From Aristophania vespae (GTDB lineage: Bacteria > Pseudomonadota > Alphaproteobacteria > Acetobacterales > Acetobacteraceae), in NCBI RefSeq assembly GCF_009906835.1, contig NZ_CP047652.1:815001-879000 (forward strand): a stretch of 64,000 bases of DNA, given 5' to 3'. The position numbers were made by a program, and so were the translations under genes. Each line of letters opens with the position of its first letter. The first letter of the stretch is position 1. Below, one piece after another: positions 45,518-54,905 of this stretch. Under the pieces are notes generated by a model. The model was not told where the DNA came from. It saw only the letters and a program-made list of their open reading frames with translations, and did not search any database.

Positions 45518-46825
45518 TTATTCAGCAGCTTGAACAGTTGTGATTTCTTTTTGTTGTTCTTTTAAGTGACGGCGTGCTTCAGGAGACACTGTCAGCGCCA
45601 TGGTTAGGCCAGCAGAAATCAGATAAATAATGGCAAATGCCCAAATAACGTAAGTTAAGCTGGACCCAAAAAGGACGCCGCATAGGCTCACAATAGCCGG
45701 ACCAACCCATGTTGACGCTCCAGCACCCAGGCCAAGGACAGCAAGGGCTGCGGCTTTTTCTTTTGGGCAAATCTGGGGCATAAGACCTGAAAGCGGAACA
45801 AATGAAGCAATGGCCGCACCATAAAGTACACCAACACCAGCAGCGGCCCAGAAATTTCCAGGAAACCAGAGTGGAACATAGTAGAAAAGTGGAATTGTAA
45901 TAAAGCCACCAATACCACCAAAAATTGCAATAACGTTCCTATAACCAAATTTGTCAGCCACCATACCAGAAGCAAGATTAAAAATAATATTGCTTAAAAA
46001 AACGATGGATAACAGATTAAGCCATTGCCCTAGAGAAAATCCTAAATGATCTACGAAAAATGCCGGCATGATAGCCAAAAATGCATATTCTGAGGATGTA
46101 TCAATTGTTCTAACAATACCAGCAATAAAGGTTTTTGGTTCACGCCACATAATTGAAAGTGAGCCAAAAAAGATCTGACGTGTAGGAACATGGTCAGGCA
46201 AAAGGCGTTTGGAGCCAGTAGGTTCGTGAGTGAAAAGTAGAGCAATTAAGCCGCCAATTACCACTAGGCCAAGTGAGCACCAGAAAGTGTTCAGTTCGCC
46301 AATTTCAGGAATAGCATAACGGGCAAACTGTGAGCCAAGAGTAGGGAGGCCGGCTGCAAAAGAAAACCAGAACCAGCCAGCGGCTGAACCAAGCATGCGG
46401 GCGGGTGTGGCAGCTGCAATCCAGACTAAAAAACCATAGGCGAAGAGAGGATAGGCAAACCCTCTGAGGGCGTAAAAGAAAAGGATTAATGGGCCATTAT
46501 TGGGACCAAGGCCAAAGACAAGAAAGCAAACTTCAATGGCAGCCCATAAAACAAGGCCTAACCACATGACTTTCTTGGGTCCCCATAAATCAGAAAGAGG
46601 GCCAGAGAGCCATGCGGCCAACATGACGGTAATACCATAGAAAGTGAATAATTGGTTCACAAATCCTTGAGTATGACCATTATGAAGCATATAGGTATCA
46701 AGATACCCTGCCTCAACACCATCACCAATCATAAAAAGAAGTAGACCGACGAACGCCCATAGAAGAGGTGCAGGAATCCCTATACGTTCAACCAAGGCGC
46801 GTTTTTCAGTCGTCGCGACGGACAT
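45518..46825 (-). CDS. MFS transporter, polyol permease (RbtT/DalT/CsbX) type
   Basis: 435 residues from ATG 46825 (SVATTEKRALVERIGIP), chosen because GGAGAG lies about eight bases upstream; an in-frame start at 46906 would add 27 residues unlike the family. Twelve hydrophobic segments. GVEAGYLDTYMLHNGHTQ and LSGPLSDLWGPKKVMWLGL (the MFS loop 2-3 signature) match the polyol permease subfamily, which imports ribitol, D-arabinitol and similar sugar alcohols. That would fit acetic acid bacteria, which oxidise polyols. No catabolic genes are next to it. Confidence 0.88.
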   Translation of the reverse strand: MSVATTEKRALVERIGIPAPLLWAFVGLLLFMIGDGVEAGYLDTYMLHNGHTQGFVNQLFTFYGITVMLAAWLSGPLSDLWGPKKVMWLGLVLWAAIEVCFLVFGLGPNNGPLILFFYALRGFAYPLFAYGFLVWIAAATPARMLGSAAGWFWFSFAAGLPTLGSQFARYAIPEIGELNTFWCSLGLVVIGGLIALLFTHEPTGSKRLLPDHVPTRQIFFGSLSIMWREPKTFIAGIVRTIDTSSEYAFLAIMPAFFVDHLGFSLGQWLNLLSIVFLSNIIFNLASGMVADKFGYRNVIAIFGGIGGFITIPLFYYVPLWFPGNFWAAAGVGVLYGAAIASFVPLSGLMPQICPKEKAAALAVLGLGAGASTWVGPAIVSLCGVLFGSSLTYVIWAFAIIYLISAGLTMALTVSPEARRHLKEQQKEITTVQAAE

Positions 46826-47466
46826 AAATTGTCTCTCCACCGAAGAGGGCACGTCACAGGCGGGGCTCTTTGCCTCATTGCCAAGAGAAGGCGCGGGACG
46901 TGGCATTAATAAAAGGCCCTACGAGAGTGCTCGGACCTATGTAAAAAAAGCAAACGTCAGGTGTAGAAATAAAATTCTAAAACATTCCCGTAAAAAAATT
47001 GGGAAAGACGCTGCGAAGTTGGTTAATCAGATATTACAAAAAAATAATTTTGTAAAGAGAATTTAATAAAAATTTTCTAATTATAATTTTAAGATGGTTT
47101 ACTTATTATATATAATAATTATAAATTATATATACCTATAAATTTTTTACATTATTAATAAATATTATCTGTTACTTAAAAATAAAACTATTATTATGTT
47201 TATTATCTAAAAAATATTGATCATATAGCCTTAAAAAGAATTTTATAAAAAATTTTAAAGTTTCGTTCTGCTAAGGTAATTATGCGCCGTAAGATATATC
47301 TTGGCTAAAAGTGAATTTTGGCAAAAGTTGGCAAAACTTAGGAACGTTTTGTGTCAAAAGATATATCTAAAAGTACGATTAAAGTTCAGGCACAGAAAAT
47401 GCATAACTCTTATTTTAGAAACGGGGTATCTATTAAAACTGTTAGAGGACTAATTCTGTTCGAAAA

Positions 47467-47498
47467 ATAAATAGGCTGGTTCAAACTTGCCTATTTAT
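47467..47498 (-). terminator. Hairpin with T-rich tail on the minus strand
   Basis: ATAAATAGGC (47467-47476) pairs with GCCTATTTAT (47489-47498); on the minus strand it is followed by TTTTTCG. It overlaps the stop codon of the small interrupted frame and would end its transcript. Confidence 0.6.
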
Positions 47499-47659
47499 AT
47501 TACACTTATTGACTTTTTGGGGTCGTAATAACCGGCATCCAAAATAGCTTTAGCTTTTTTAGGAGACGTTGAGACTTTAGGGGGTTTCTTTCAGAAAAGA
47601 TCAACAGGCCAATCTGTATAGTTTTGTAAGACAAGACTTTTTGGCGATAACAAACTCAT
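47495..47659 (-). pseudogene. Small frame interrupted by one TGA
   Basis: ATG at 47659 starts a 54-codon frame that reads SLLSPKSLVLQNYTDWPVDLF, then TGA, then KKPPKVSTSPKKAKA and ILDAGYYDPKKSISVI before TAA. Both halves have normal protein-like composition, and the TGA sits where TGG (Trp) would fit. A hairpin terminator follows immediately. It may be a recently broken gene or a real UGA readthrough; no family recognised. Confidence 0.3.
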
Positions 47660-47958
47660 ATTACGCAATCTTTTAACTAAAAAAACCTTATCGCATGTCT
47701 CTTCTGTAAGATGGGTATAAACTCAATCTTAACAGATGTAATTTAGGTAAAAGCGTTCTGAGCAAGATAAAATAATAATTTCATATTTTATATATTTTAA
47801 GCGTTTGCGCAGCTCATCCGAAAATAAGATTTTCGAGATTTCCAATGTCTCTAAGATAAAAAATAACCTTTTAAAGCAATTATTGATAAGATATTTAGTT
47901 ATTTAAAAGATTTTTAAAATGATAAAGTTAATTCTTTACATATTTAGTAATTTCCCCA

Positions 47959-48101
47959 AAATAGTGAAATAGTGAAATAGTGAAATAGTGAAATAGTGAA
48001 ATAGTGAAATAGTGAAATAGTGAAATAGTGAAATAGTGAAATAGTGAAATAGTGAAATAGTGAAATAGTGAAATAGTGAAATAGTGAAATAGTGAAATAG
48101 T
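47959..48101. repeat. AAATAGTG octamer array, about 18 copies
   Basis: Seventeen perfect AAATAGTG units plus seven bases of an eighteenth (143 bp). It is intergenic, about 110 bases beyond the terminator of the 48307 gene, in an AT-rich spacer. Confidence 0.97.
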
Positions 48102-48213
48102 AACTTATAATAATAATTTAAAATTGATATAATTTTATAATTTATAACATGTTTTGTTAAAATATGAGATAAAATTCTGTTTAGAAAATAACGACTATAA
48201 TTCTACTATCAGT

Positions 48214-48258
48214 GCAAAAAAAACTTCATATTTGAAAATATATCCAAATATGAAGTTT
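48214..48258 (-). terminator. Terminator of the 48307-48708 gene
   Basis: Perfect 14-bp stem AAACTTCATATTTG (48221-48234) and CAAATATGAAGTTT (48245-48258). On the minus strand the stem runs into eight T bases. About 50 bases past the stop codon. Confidence 0.92.
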
Positions 48259-48306
48259 AATCTAAGCTTGATTTTTATTTTGTAAGGTAAAATGTAGGAC
48301 AGAGTT

Positions 48307-48708
48307 TTATAGGTGACGGCCAATATGGTGTGCCTGTATTTCAACGTCTTTTTTAAGCTTATCATAAGCCATGAAAAGAGGTGACTGGGCTTCTGTACCT
48401 AAAATTGCCCAAATCGTGTCTTGATCGTGAAAATTGGGGTTGCGGTATTTTTTATCTTTTTCGCTTTCAGGCAATAATTCTTCCAAGCGATTAGGTTTTT
48501 TTATAAGTGCCGCTTCATAGGCTTTTTGTGCTTTTTGAGGAAGATTTTCAGATTCAATGAGTTCGGTAAGCTTGCTGTCAATCTTTTCACGAATTGATGC
48601 AGCATTTTCGTGAAACCATCTTATCGCTTTATTATCATTATTTTTGCGAACCTTTTCTAAAAGCTCTTTAGTTTCAACAAAAAATTGATCGTTAATCTTG
48701 TCAGCCAT
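48307..48708 (-). CDS. Hypothetical charged cytoplasmic protein
   Basis: 133 residues, start at ATG 48708 with AAGGAAAG six bases upstream, and its own strong terminator, so a real expressed gene. No signal peptide or membrane segment. Long charged helical stretches (FVETKELLEKVRKNNDNKAI, IDSKLTELIESENLPQKAQK), then a C-terminal part with FHDQDTIWAILGTEAQSPLF and AHHIGRHL. I do not recognise a family. It sits alone between the octamer array and the cytochrome bd operon, from which it diverges. Confidence 0.7.
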   Translation of the reverse strand: MADKINDQFFVETKELLEKVRKNNDNKAIRWFHENAASIREKIDSKLTELIESENLPQKAQKAYEAALIKKPNRLEELLPESEKDKKYRNPNFHDQDTIWAILGTEAQSPLFMAYDKLKKDVEIQAHHIGRHL

Positions 48709-48937
48709 AAGTTCTTTCCTTTTTATGACAAGAAAAATTATTATAAAGATTACTTTATAAAAAAGTTAAATTTTTGTTTTTATTTTTGTAGAAAAAGCTA
48801 TATTTTATAAACAAATTAAGTAATTGTTAATTATATTTATAAAATATTTTGAAAGCGTTAATATTTAATTATACTATGCAAGTCTAATTTGCTTGTTACA
48901 TAAAGTTAATTTTTTCATTCTGTGCATGTGAGGCAAT

Positions 48938-50341
48938 ATGCAACATCCTCATGAGATAGCACTTTTGTTAGCGCGCTGGCAGTTTGCGTTTACTATTGGG
49001 GTGCATATCGTTTTTCCTGCCTTTTCAATTGGTTTAGCGGTTTATCTTGCTGTGCTAGAGGGCATTTGGCTCAAAACAAAACAGCAGGTCTATCTTACTT
49101 TATATCGTTACTGGGTGAAGGCCTTCTCTCTGGTTTTTGGCATGGGGGTCGTTTCCGGTGTTGTCATGGCCTATGAATTTGGCACAAACTGGTCGGGTTT
49201 CTCCATGAAAGCGGGCCCGATAACGGGTGTGCTTTTATCATATGAAGTTCTTACAGCGTTTTTTTTAGAGGCAGGCTTTTTGGGTATCATGCTTTTTGGC
49301 ATGAATAAGGTTGGCAAAAAGTTGCATTATGTAGCCACGTGCACCGTTGCGTTAGGAACATTAATTTCTGCAACTTGGATTTTAAGTTCCAATTCCTGGA
49401 TGCAAACACCACAAGGTTATAAAATTGATCCTGTAACAGGGCGTTTTTTGCCTGAGGACTGGTTAGCAATTATCTTTAATCCTTCATTTCCATATCGTCT
49501 TGTCCATATGGGGCTTTCTGCTTTTTTGTCAGTGGCTTTTGCAGTAGGGGCTGTAGGGGCATGGCATTTATTAAAAAGTAAAAAGACAGAGCAGTCAGAT
49601 AATCATCCTGCACGTGTAATGTTTTCTATGGCACTTTGGATGATTACGTTTGTAGCCCCATTACAGCTTATTGTTGGCGATATGCATGGGTTAAATACGC
49701 TCAAATATCAGCCTGCTAAAATTGCTGCCCTTGAAGGGGACTGGGAAACAGAAAGCCGGGCCCCCGAAATATTATTTGGCATACCTGATATGAAAGAAGA
49801 ACGCACAAAATATGCCATTAAAATACCTTATGCTGGTTCTCTGATTTTAACGCATAGTCTGGATGGAAAAGTCCCAGGTTTAAAAGATTTTCCTGCTAAT
49901 GAGCGGGCTCCATCTCCAGTAGTTTTTTTCTCTTTTCGCATCATGGTCGCTTTAGGATGCTTAATGATATTAGTGGGTTTTGGCTCACTCTGGCTGAGAT
50001 GGAGAAAGAAACTTTTTAAAAGTTCATTCTTTTTAAAATTGGTACTGTGCATGGCACCTGCCGGGTTTGTGGCCATGTTATGCGGTTGGGTTACCACAGA
50101 AGTGGGGCGTCAGCCCTGGACAGTGTATGGACAGTTACGCACTGCAGATAGTGCATCGCCCGTTTTAGCATCGAGCCTGACTTTTTCCTTAATTCTGTTC
50201 GTAATCATCTATTGTTTTGTTTTTGGAACCGGGTTCGTCTTTCTTTTACGTATGCTGAGAGTGTCACCCGAAACTCCGAATAATCAAGACGGAAAGGTGC
50301 GCATTGGTATGCAACCTCACAAAGTAGATAGCTCTAAATAA
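48938..50341 (+). CDS. cydA: Cytochrome bd-type quinol oxidase subunit I (CIO type)
   Basis: 467-residue subunit I of a bd-type terminal oxidase, which oxidises ubiquinol and reduces O2 to water. Heme ligand H23 is in FTIGVHIVFPAFSIGLA; the quinol loop is of the short kind, with GDMHGLNTLKYQPAKIAALE, and the C-terminal EVGRQPWTVYGQLRTADS is diagnostic. The short Q-loop and length point to the cyanide-insensitive (CioA) branch common in acetic acid bacteria. Multiple membrane helices. It is followed by subunit II (11 bases) and a small third protein. Confidence 0.96.
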   Translation: MQHPHEIALLLARWQFAFTIGVHIVFPAFSIGLAVYLAVLEGIWLKTKQQVYLTLYRYWVKAFSLVFGMGVVSGVVMAYEFGTNWSGFSMKAGPITGVLLSYEVLTAFFLEAGFLGIMLFGMNKVGKKLHYVATCTVALGTLISATWILSSNSWMQTPQGYKIDPVTGRFLPEDWLAIIFNPSFPYRLVHMGLSAFLSVAFAVGAVGAWHLLKSKKTEQSDNHPARVMFSMALWMITFVAPLQLIVGDMHGLNTLKYQPAKIAALEGDWETESRAPEILFGIPDMKEERTKYAIKIPYAGSLILTHSLDGKVPGLKDFPANERAPSPVVFFSFRIMVALGCLMILVGFGSLWLRWRKKLFKSSFFLKLVLCMAPAGFVAMLCGWVTTEVGRQPWTVYGQLRTADSASPVLASSLTFSLILFVIIYCFVFGTGFVFLLRMLRVSPETPNNQDGKVRIGMQPHKVDSSK

Positions 50342-50352
50342 GGAAGCACAAA

Positions 50353-51372
50353 ATGCATGATTTATCATATTGGCTTCCTTTAGTTTGGGCCGCGATTGTT
50401 GTTTTTGCCATAAGTACATATGTGGTGCTTGATGGTTTTGATCTGGGAGTTGGCATGTTATTTGCCATAGAAAAAACTCCAAATCACCGAAATATAATGG
50501 TCAATACCATTGCTCCAGTATGGGATGGTAATGAAACCTGGATGGTTTTAGGGGGAGCAGTGCTTTTTGGAGTGTTTCCAGGGGGCTATTCCACATTGCT
50601 ACCAGCGTTTTATATTCCTATAACCGTTATGCTTTTATCTCTCATTTTTAGAGGCGTTTCCTTTGAATATCGCTCATTAGCTCACACAGATAGTCAGAAA
50701 AAATTCTGGAATTCTGTTTTTTGGATAGGATCAGCAATAGCTACATTCTGTCAGGGGGCGATCCTGGGTGGATATGTTCAGGGAATTTCGGTCACAAATG
50801 GTGTTTTCTCAGGTCATGCCCTGGATTGGTTGAGTCCCTTTTCTATTCTTTGTGGCCTGTCAGTTATGTGCGGTTATGCTTTATTGGGAGCAACATGGTT
50901 AGTATGGCGAACTTCAGACGAGTTGGAAGAAAAAAGTCGTAATTGGGCCAAACTGCTATCTGTAGCCATGTTTTTGTGTATTGTAGCTGTGAGTGCATGG
51001 ACACCTTTTTTACAGGCTCCATATTTACGCCGTTGGATTGTCTGGCCTAACATAATATTTGTGAGCCCAGTTCCTGTGCTCGTGCTTGTCACTGGCATTG
51101 TCATGTGGCGTTCTCTGCAAAAAGGCGGCGTAAAATCACCTTTTTTCTGCGCCATAATCTGGTTTTTACTATCTCTTTTGGGGCTTGCTATAACAATCTG
51201 GCCTTATGCCGTACCACCATCATTAAAAATCTGGGATATCGCATCTCCCGTTTCAAGCCAGATATTCGAGCTTGTGGGAACGGCTTTTTTAATCCCAATA
51301 ACCTTAGCTTACACTCTTTATTCTTATCATATTTTTCGCGGAAAAGTGACGAAATCTGATGGCTATCATTAA
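50353..51372 (+). CDS. cydB: Cytochrome bd-type quinol oxidase subunit II
   Basis: 339-residue membrane subunit II (CioB/CydB). The N-terminal LVWAAIVVFAISTYVVLDGF and DLGVGMLFAIEKTPNHRNIM, then APVWDGNETWMVLGGAVLFG, are typical. About eight to nine membrane segments. It partners the adjacent subunit I, and its stop codon lies within the start of the DUF2474 gene (14-base overlap), so all three are co-translated. Confidence 0.96.
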   Translation: MHDLSYWLPLVWAAIVVFAISTYVVLDGFDLGVGMLFAIEKTPNHRNIMVNTIAPVWDGNETWMVLGGAVLFGVFPGGYSTLLPAFYIPITVMLLSLIFRGVSFEYRSLAHTDSQKKFWNSVFWIGSAIATFCQGAILGGYVQGISVTNGVFSGHALDWLSPFSILCGLSVMCGYALLGATWLVWRTSDELEEKSRNWAKLLSVAMFLCIVAVSAWTPFLQAPYLRRWIVWPNIIFVSPVPVLVLVTGIVMWRSLQKGGVKSPFFCAIIWFLLSLLGLAITIWPYAVPPSLKIWDIASPVSSQIFELVGTAFLIPITLAYTLYSYHIFRGKVTKSDGYH

Positions 51373-51508
51373 AATTGTCCAACAGGAAGATGAAAAAACA
51401 CCTCAATCACTTTGGAAAAGATTGGGGTGGTTTGTGCTTATATGGGGCAGTGGCACAGCAACAATAATGATTATAGCCTCTTTGCTACATTTTATCATTC
51501 CTAAGTAA
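51359..51508 (+). CDS. DUF2474-like small membrane subunit of the bd oxidase
   Basis: 49-residue peptide from ATG 51359, overlapping the end of cydB. One membrane helix (WFVLIWGSGTATIMIIASLL) is preceded by WKRLG. DUF2474 proteins of this size and layout follow cioAB-type operons and play the part of CydX, a small stabilising subunit. Too short for ordinary gene calling but supported by overlap and position. Confidence 0.8.
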   Translation: MAIIKIVQQEDEKTPQSLWKRLGWFVLIWGSGTATIMIIASLLHFIIPK

Positions 51509-52788
51509 ATAATAGGAATGACTGAGTTGCGGGCATTTATTGTGATCGTCATTTGATAATATTAACCAGAATATTTTAACAAAAGAAGTTACCTAATATG
51601 TAAGTTTTAAATGACATTCATTGCTCTATAATAAAAAAGGCTATTATCTGTAGAAATTGTAGCAGATCGCGTTTGTAAGAAGATATTTTCTTGCATATTA
51701 TAATCTCACTTTCTGAAAAGGTTCTGATAAGTGAGATTATAGTAATAAAAATATCTTTATAAATTTTGTAATAAAACATAAAAAACTATTATTACTATGG
51801 TAAAACTCAAATAATTATATTATTTAACTAAAGAAAAATAAAATAATATATCTTTATATTATGATATAGAAGTTTACTATATGCAAATAAATATAGTTTT
51901 CTCAAAATGAAATACCTAAATAATTAGTTTTTTATTTATAAAAAATGTAGAAGGCTTATAATTTTCTATAAATTATGTTTCATGAGTGTGCTTAAGAGCC
52001 ATAGTGAAAAAAAATAGCTGGGTGTAAAGACACCCTTTAATCAGTTAATGTTTAAAATTCTCTAGCTCGATTATATTAACTTATGGTCCAAAGCGGTAAA
52101 GCTTACAAATAAGTTCGAAAAATTATGTGGGACAAATAACATATTAGGCGCCCCTTACATGGTTTATCTGCAATCAGTATAAATCCGAATGAATAGTTAC
52201 GTTTGATTTTGTGTTTTTACAAAACTGGTCTTCATTTATCTTTAAAATTATCCCTCATTGTTTCTAAAGAATGATTTCATCTTGATAGAAAGCCATGTGA
52301 AGCAATTCTTGTTAAAATTATATAATATTGTAAAATTTATTTTTATAAATTTGTTTTGTATAATGTATGAAGAAAGAAACATATATTATGATTTTAGATA
52401 AACATATTTTTAAATAAGATTATAAATATGATGATAAATAATTATTTTAATATACTTTACATATATATTAAAATAAATCCCATAAGTTTAATTTTTGTAT
52501 ATTATAATACTAAGTTATTCAAAATATAACTACATAACATATCCATTTTTATTTAATTTATAAGGGTTTAATAAAAGTCATATTAAAGCTTTTTTTTCGT
52601 GACTTGAACTTGTCTCGTCTTGTCATCCCATATAATCGACTATTGATTGCACAATTTGAGTTCGTCGCTTTGTTGTGGCGGTTCGGCACTGAGAGTCTAT
52701 CGATCAGCCCGCGACTGCTTTACTAGCATAAAGCAGATGGGGCTTAATCTAAGAGCCGATCAGGCTTTTACAACCAGTAATGTTATCA
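51509..52788. other. AT-rich spacer before the prophage remnant
   Basis: No gene. Contains a 13-bp inverted repeat TATAATCTCACTT (51699-51711)/AAGTGAGATTATA (51729-51741) and a small hairpin GGGTGT-AAAG-ACACCC (52020-52035) that could act as terminators. The rest is AT-rich low-complexity DNA; base composition rises from about 52600, the probable left edge of the phage DNA. Confidence 0.5.
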
Positions 52789-53025
52789 TTATGATTTTTT
52801 GTTATTAAGCCGATTTATCAGTTCTTCGGCTGTATTGGGCTTATCGGCCTCGGCTTGAGCCATGTTCTGTACCACTCTTATGGTCTGCTGAGCCAGAGAT
52901 AAAGCCTCGTCATCTGCCTTGAGCTGTGCGGCATTGCGGCCTGACCGATTGGCATACCAGATCAGCCCTCCGAGGGAGCCTATAATCAGAGACAATATTG
53001 CCAGCCCTATGTTTATGCCTACCAT
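52789..53025 (-). CDS. Small phage membrane protein (Rz-like)
   Basis: 78 residues with one N-terminal membrane helix (IGLAILSLIIGSLGGLIWYA) and a helical, charged outer part (LKADDEALSLAQQTIRVVQN). The type-II-like layout resembles inner-membrane spanins (Rz) or small holin-associated proteins. Starts three bases after the stop of the tail gene. Phage lysis role is an inference from layout and context. Confidence 0.5.
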   Translation of the reverse strand: MVGINIGLAILSLIIGSLGGLIWYANRSGRNAAQLKADDEALSLAQQTIRVVQNMAQAEADKPNTAEELINRLNNKKS

Positions 53026-53027
53026 AA

Positions 53028-53654
53028 CTAGCTCTGTCGCTCGCTTATAGCATAATTGTAAATAGGCGGGATGTTCAGAATTCCATTATTAATGATTCTA
53101 TCAAGAACACTGATTAAAGAGCTGTCCCAGTCGCCAGGCGTAATGGTAATTGCCACGATGCGCCCTTTGACCTTCACATCGACATTCTGGCAGCTATTAA
53201 AGCGCCATACTTGTCCTTCATTGCCTGTTAAAAAGCGCATAATACGTCTTTTTAGCCATGGGATAGTAAAGCTAAGGCCATCTCCCTTATAGAGGTTCCA
53301 CGTCAAAATACGTTTAAAGAGATCATCATTGATAGTTGTGCCAAGATAGTTTTTTTGAACTATAATTTCGTCAATTGCTATGCGGTTAATATCCTGATCA
53401 TTCAGGGCACCGCCATATTGTTGTAACTGCACATAGCTGATTTTATATCGAAATTGCCCGTAAAGACAGTAAGCGCAATAATCAAGAAAGCCACCAGTGA
53501 GGTAGGACCCAATATAAAGAGGGAAGGGATGCTCAGCCAGCCACGTAAGTGTTTCTGTCGCCATCTGGTTAAAGGCATCGAAAAACGCAACAATATTACT
53601 GTCATCAGTAAATTGCTGATAGGCATAGGCCGGGGCTATAAGTGTTTTTTTCAT
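53028..53654 (-). CDS. Phage tail/baseplate-like protein
   Basis: 208 residues with GAGG seven bases before ATG. Segments DDLFKRILTWNLYKGDGLSF and IPWLKRRIMRFLTGNEGQVW, and a beta-rich end (VKGRIVAITITPGDWDSSLI), resemble small tail proteins that follow baseplate J-type genes in tailed phages. Exact family not certain. Lies between the truncated baseplate-like gene and the Rz-like gene, consistent with the end of a tail module. Confidence 0.5.
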   Translation of the reverse strand: MKKTLIAPAYAYQQFTDDSNIVAFFDAFNQMATETLTWLAEHPFPLYIGSYLTGGFLDYCAYCLYGQFRYKISYVQLQQYGGALNDQDINRIAIDEIIVQKNYLGTTINDDLFKRILTWNLYKGDGLSFTIPWLKRRIMRFLTGNEGQVWRFNSCQNVDVKVKGRIVAITITPGDWDSSLISVLDRIINNGILNIPPIYNYAISERQS

Positions 53655-53662
53655 GCCGTGCC

Positions 53663-54088
53663 TCAGTTTCTTTCAAGAGAAATTTTGTCCGTAGTGGTCA
53701 CGAAGTAACTTTCTGGGTTACCATGAATGATATGACTATTTTTGAGAGGGGAACTCAGAACACCATCCAGATAGACGTCAAATGAAAGTTGAGTAATCAG
53801 GTTAGCTGGAATGAGCTGCAAGATGGCGGCCTCAAAAACGGTTCCCAACTGTAAAAGATTGATTGGTTCTCCGCACTGAATGGCGTTGATGTAATCAGCA
53901 AGCGATGGTGCACAGAGCTGTGTGGCGGCGTCATTATCAATGATATTGACCGCTGAAGTTTGCCAGTGACAGACAATTTTGACATTTTGTTGCAAGGGCC
54001 GCACCCAGGGAATGTCAATTCGTGTTGTTCCGTCCAAAAGTGTTGCGGACATGGTGCGCGGGTTGGTTTCGAGTATGCCACCACCCTT
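53663..54088 (-). pseudogene. 3' end of a baseplate/tail gene fused to a replication gene
   Basis: The frame with GGGILETNPRTMSATLLDGT, then TRIDIPWVRPLQQNVKIV and YINAIQCGEPINLLQLGTVF, reads as the C-terminal third of a phage structural gene of baseplate J type. It has no start of its own beyond the internal ATG at 54052. It overlaps, in another frame, the 3' part of the phage replication gene upstream, which points to a deletion junction near 54090. Confidence 0.55.
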
Positions 54089-54852
54089 ATAAAGAGAACT
54101 TTCTGAGCCATGGGGTCACTCTCAAACTTATCGCACCATTGCTTATCAAACCCTGCAAATGGGTTTAATGGTGGTTTGTGTTTCGTTTTAAATGAGGCAC
54201 ATTCTCTTGGTTCAAATACACCTGTCCATCCACGTTCTGTGCTGGTATCGAGGATTGAACCCACATTGTAACCCTGTTTTTGAAATTCTGAGAGTTTACG
54301 AAGAGTCAGTTCAATAGCTCTAGGGGTTAGAGGTGTTTTTTTGCGTTTGCGCATCTCCAGCCACCCATTCCAGGCATCAAGAGGAAGCCAGTCAGGAAGC
54401 TTCATTTCTAATTCTGAAGATGAAATATTTTTTGTTGTGCAAAATATAGGCGATATATTGAGGTTATTAGGCGTTATTTCAGGGTTATATAAAGCAGCGG
54501 AATTTAGTGCCGCTTTTGAGGTATTACAGTCCGGTTTATTGGCACGTGATGCCGCTAGAAAGCCGGCACCTAATTCCGTTTTTTCGTCATATCCTGCCAT
54601 TTTATTTTCAGTGATTAATTTAAAACAATTTCTGCAAAATTCGCGAGATGGCTTTATATAACCTTTCAAAGTCAGGTCATTTTTTGCTTTTCTGATTGTC
54701 CGCTCGCTCAAACCTGTCGCGTTAACTAACAATCTAGTAGAAGGCCATGCGTACCCAGCATCATTGGCAAAATTGGCTAAAACTAGGAGCAAATGTTTTT
54801 GAGTAGGGGAGGCAGGAACCTTAATAGCCCAGTTAATGGCTTTGTTACTCAT
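53797..54852 (-). CDS. Phage replication protein with HTH domain, truncated and fused
   Basis: Starts at ATG 54852 (SNKAINWAIKVPASPTQKHL), with AAGGAG eight bases upstream; an in-frame start at 54909 would add 19 residues and bury this ribosome site. The first about 100 residues are the winged-helix domain of phage O-type replication proteins: LLLVLANFANDAGYAWPSTR, then TGLSERTIRKAKNDLTLKGY. CxxC-like FCRNCF follows. Past about residue 250 (near 54090) the frame leaves the family and runs out of frame through the tail gene to a stop at 53797. The last ~95 residues are therefore an artefact of a deletion. Confidence 0.65.
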   Translation of the reverse strand: MSNKAINWAIKVPASPTQKHLLLVLANFANDAGYAWPSTRLLVNATGLSERTIRKAKNDLTLKGYIKPSREFCRNCFKLITENKMAGYDEKTELGAGFLAASRANKPDCNTSKAALNSAALYNPEITPNNLNISPIFCTTKNISSSELEMKLPDWLPLDAWNGWLEMRKRKKTPLTPRAIELTLRKLSEFQKQGYNVGSILDTSTERGWTGVFEPRECASFKTKHKPPLNPFAGFDKQWCDKFESDPMAQKVLFIRVVAYSKPTRAPCPQHFWTEQHELTFPGCGPCNKMSKLSVTGKLQRSISLIMTPPHSSVHHRLLITSTPFSAENQSIFYSWEPFLRPPSCSSFQLT

Positions 54853-54905
54853 AATACCCGCTCCTTTTTTCCTAAAAAGAGCTCGTAATCTGGCTTGGTT
54901 ACTGT

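Larger units (their letters stand above)
46826..48213. other. AT-rich spacer with octamer array and gene debris
   Basis: No intact gene. Contains the TGA-interrupted small frame at 47495-47659 and its terminator-like hairpin, and the AAATAGTG array. A plus frame at 46878-47066 overlaps the transporter start and has no family likeness, so I do not call it. Confidence 0.5.

Noticed and set aside
46878-47066. 62-residue plus-strand frame at the MFS gene start
   Set aside because: Overlaps the upstream region of the transporter on the other strand, lysine-rich AT-type translation and no motif.
40021-48101. Repeat arrays as CRISPR
   Set aside because: Units of 8 bp are directly adjacent with no spacers, and no cas genes are present.
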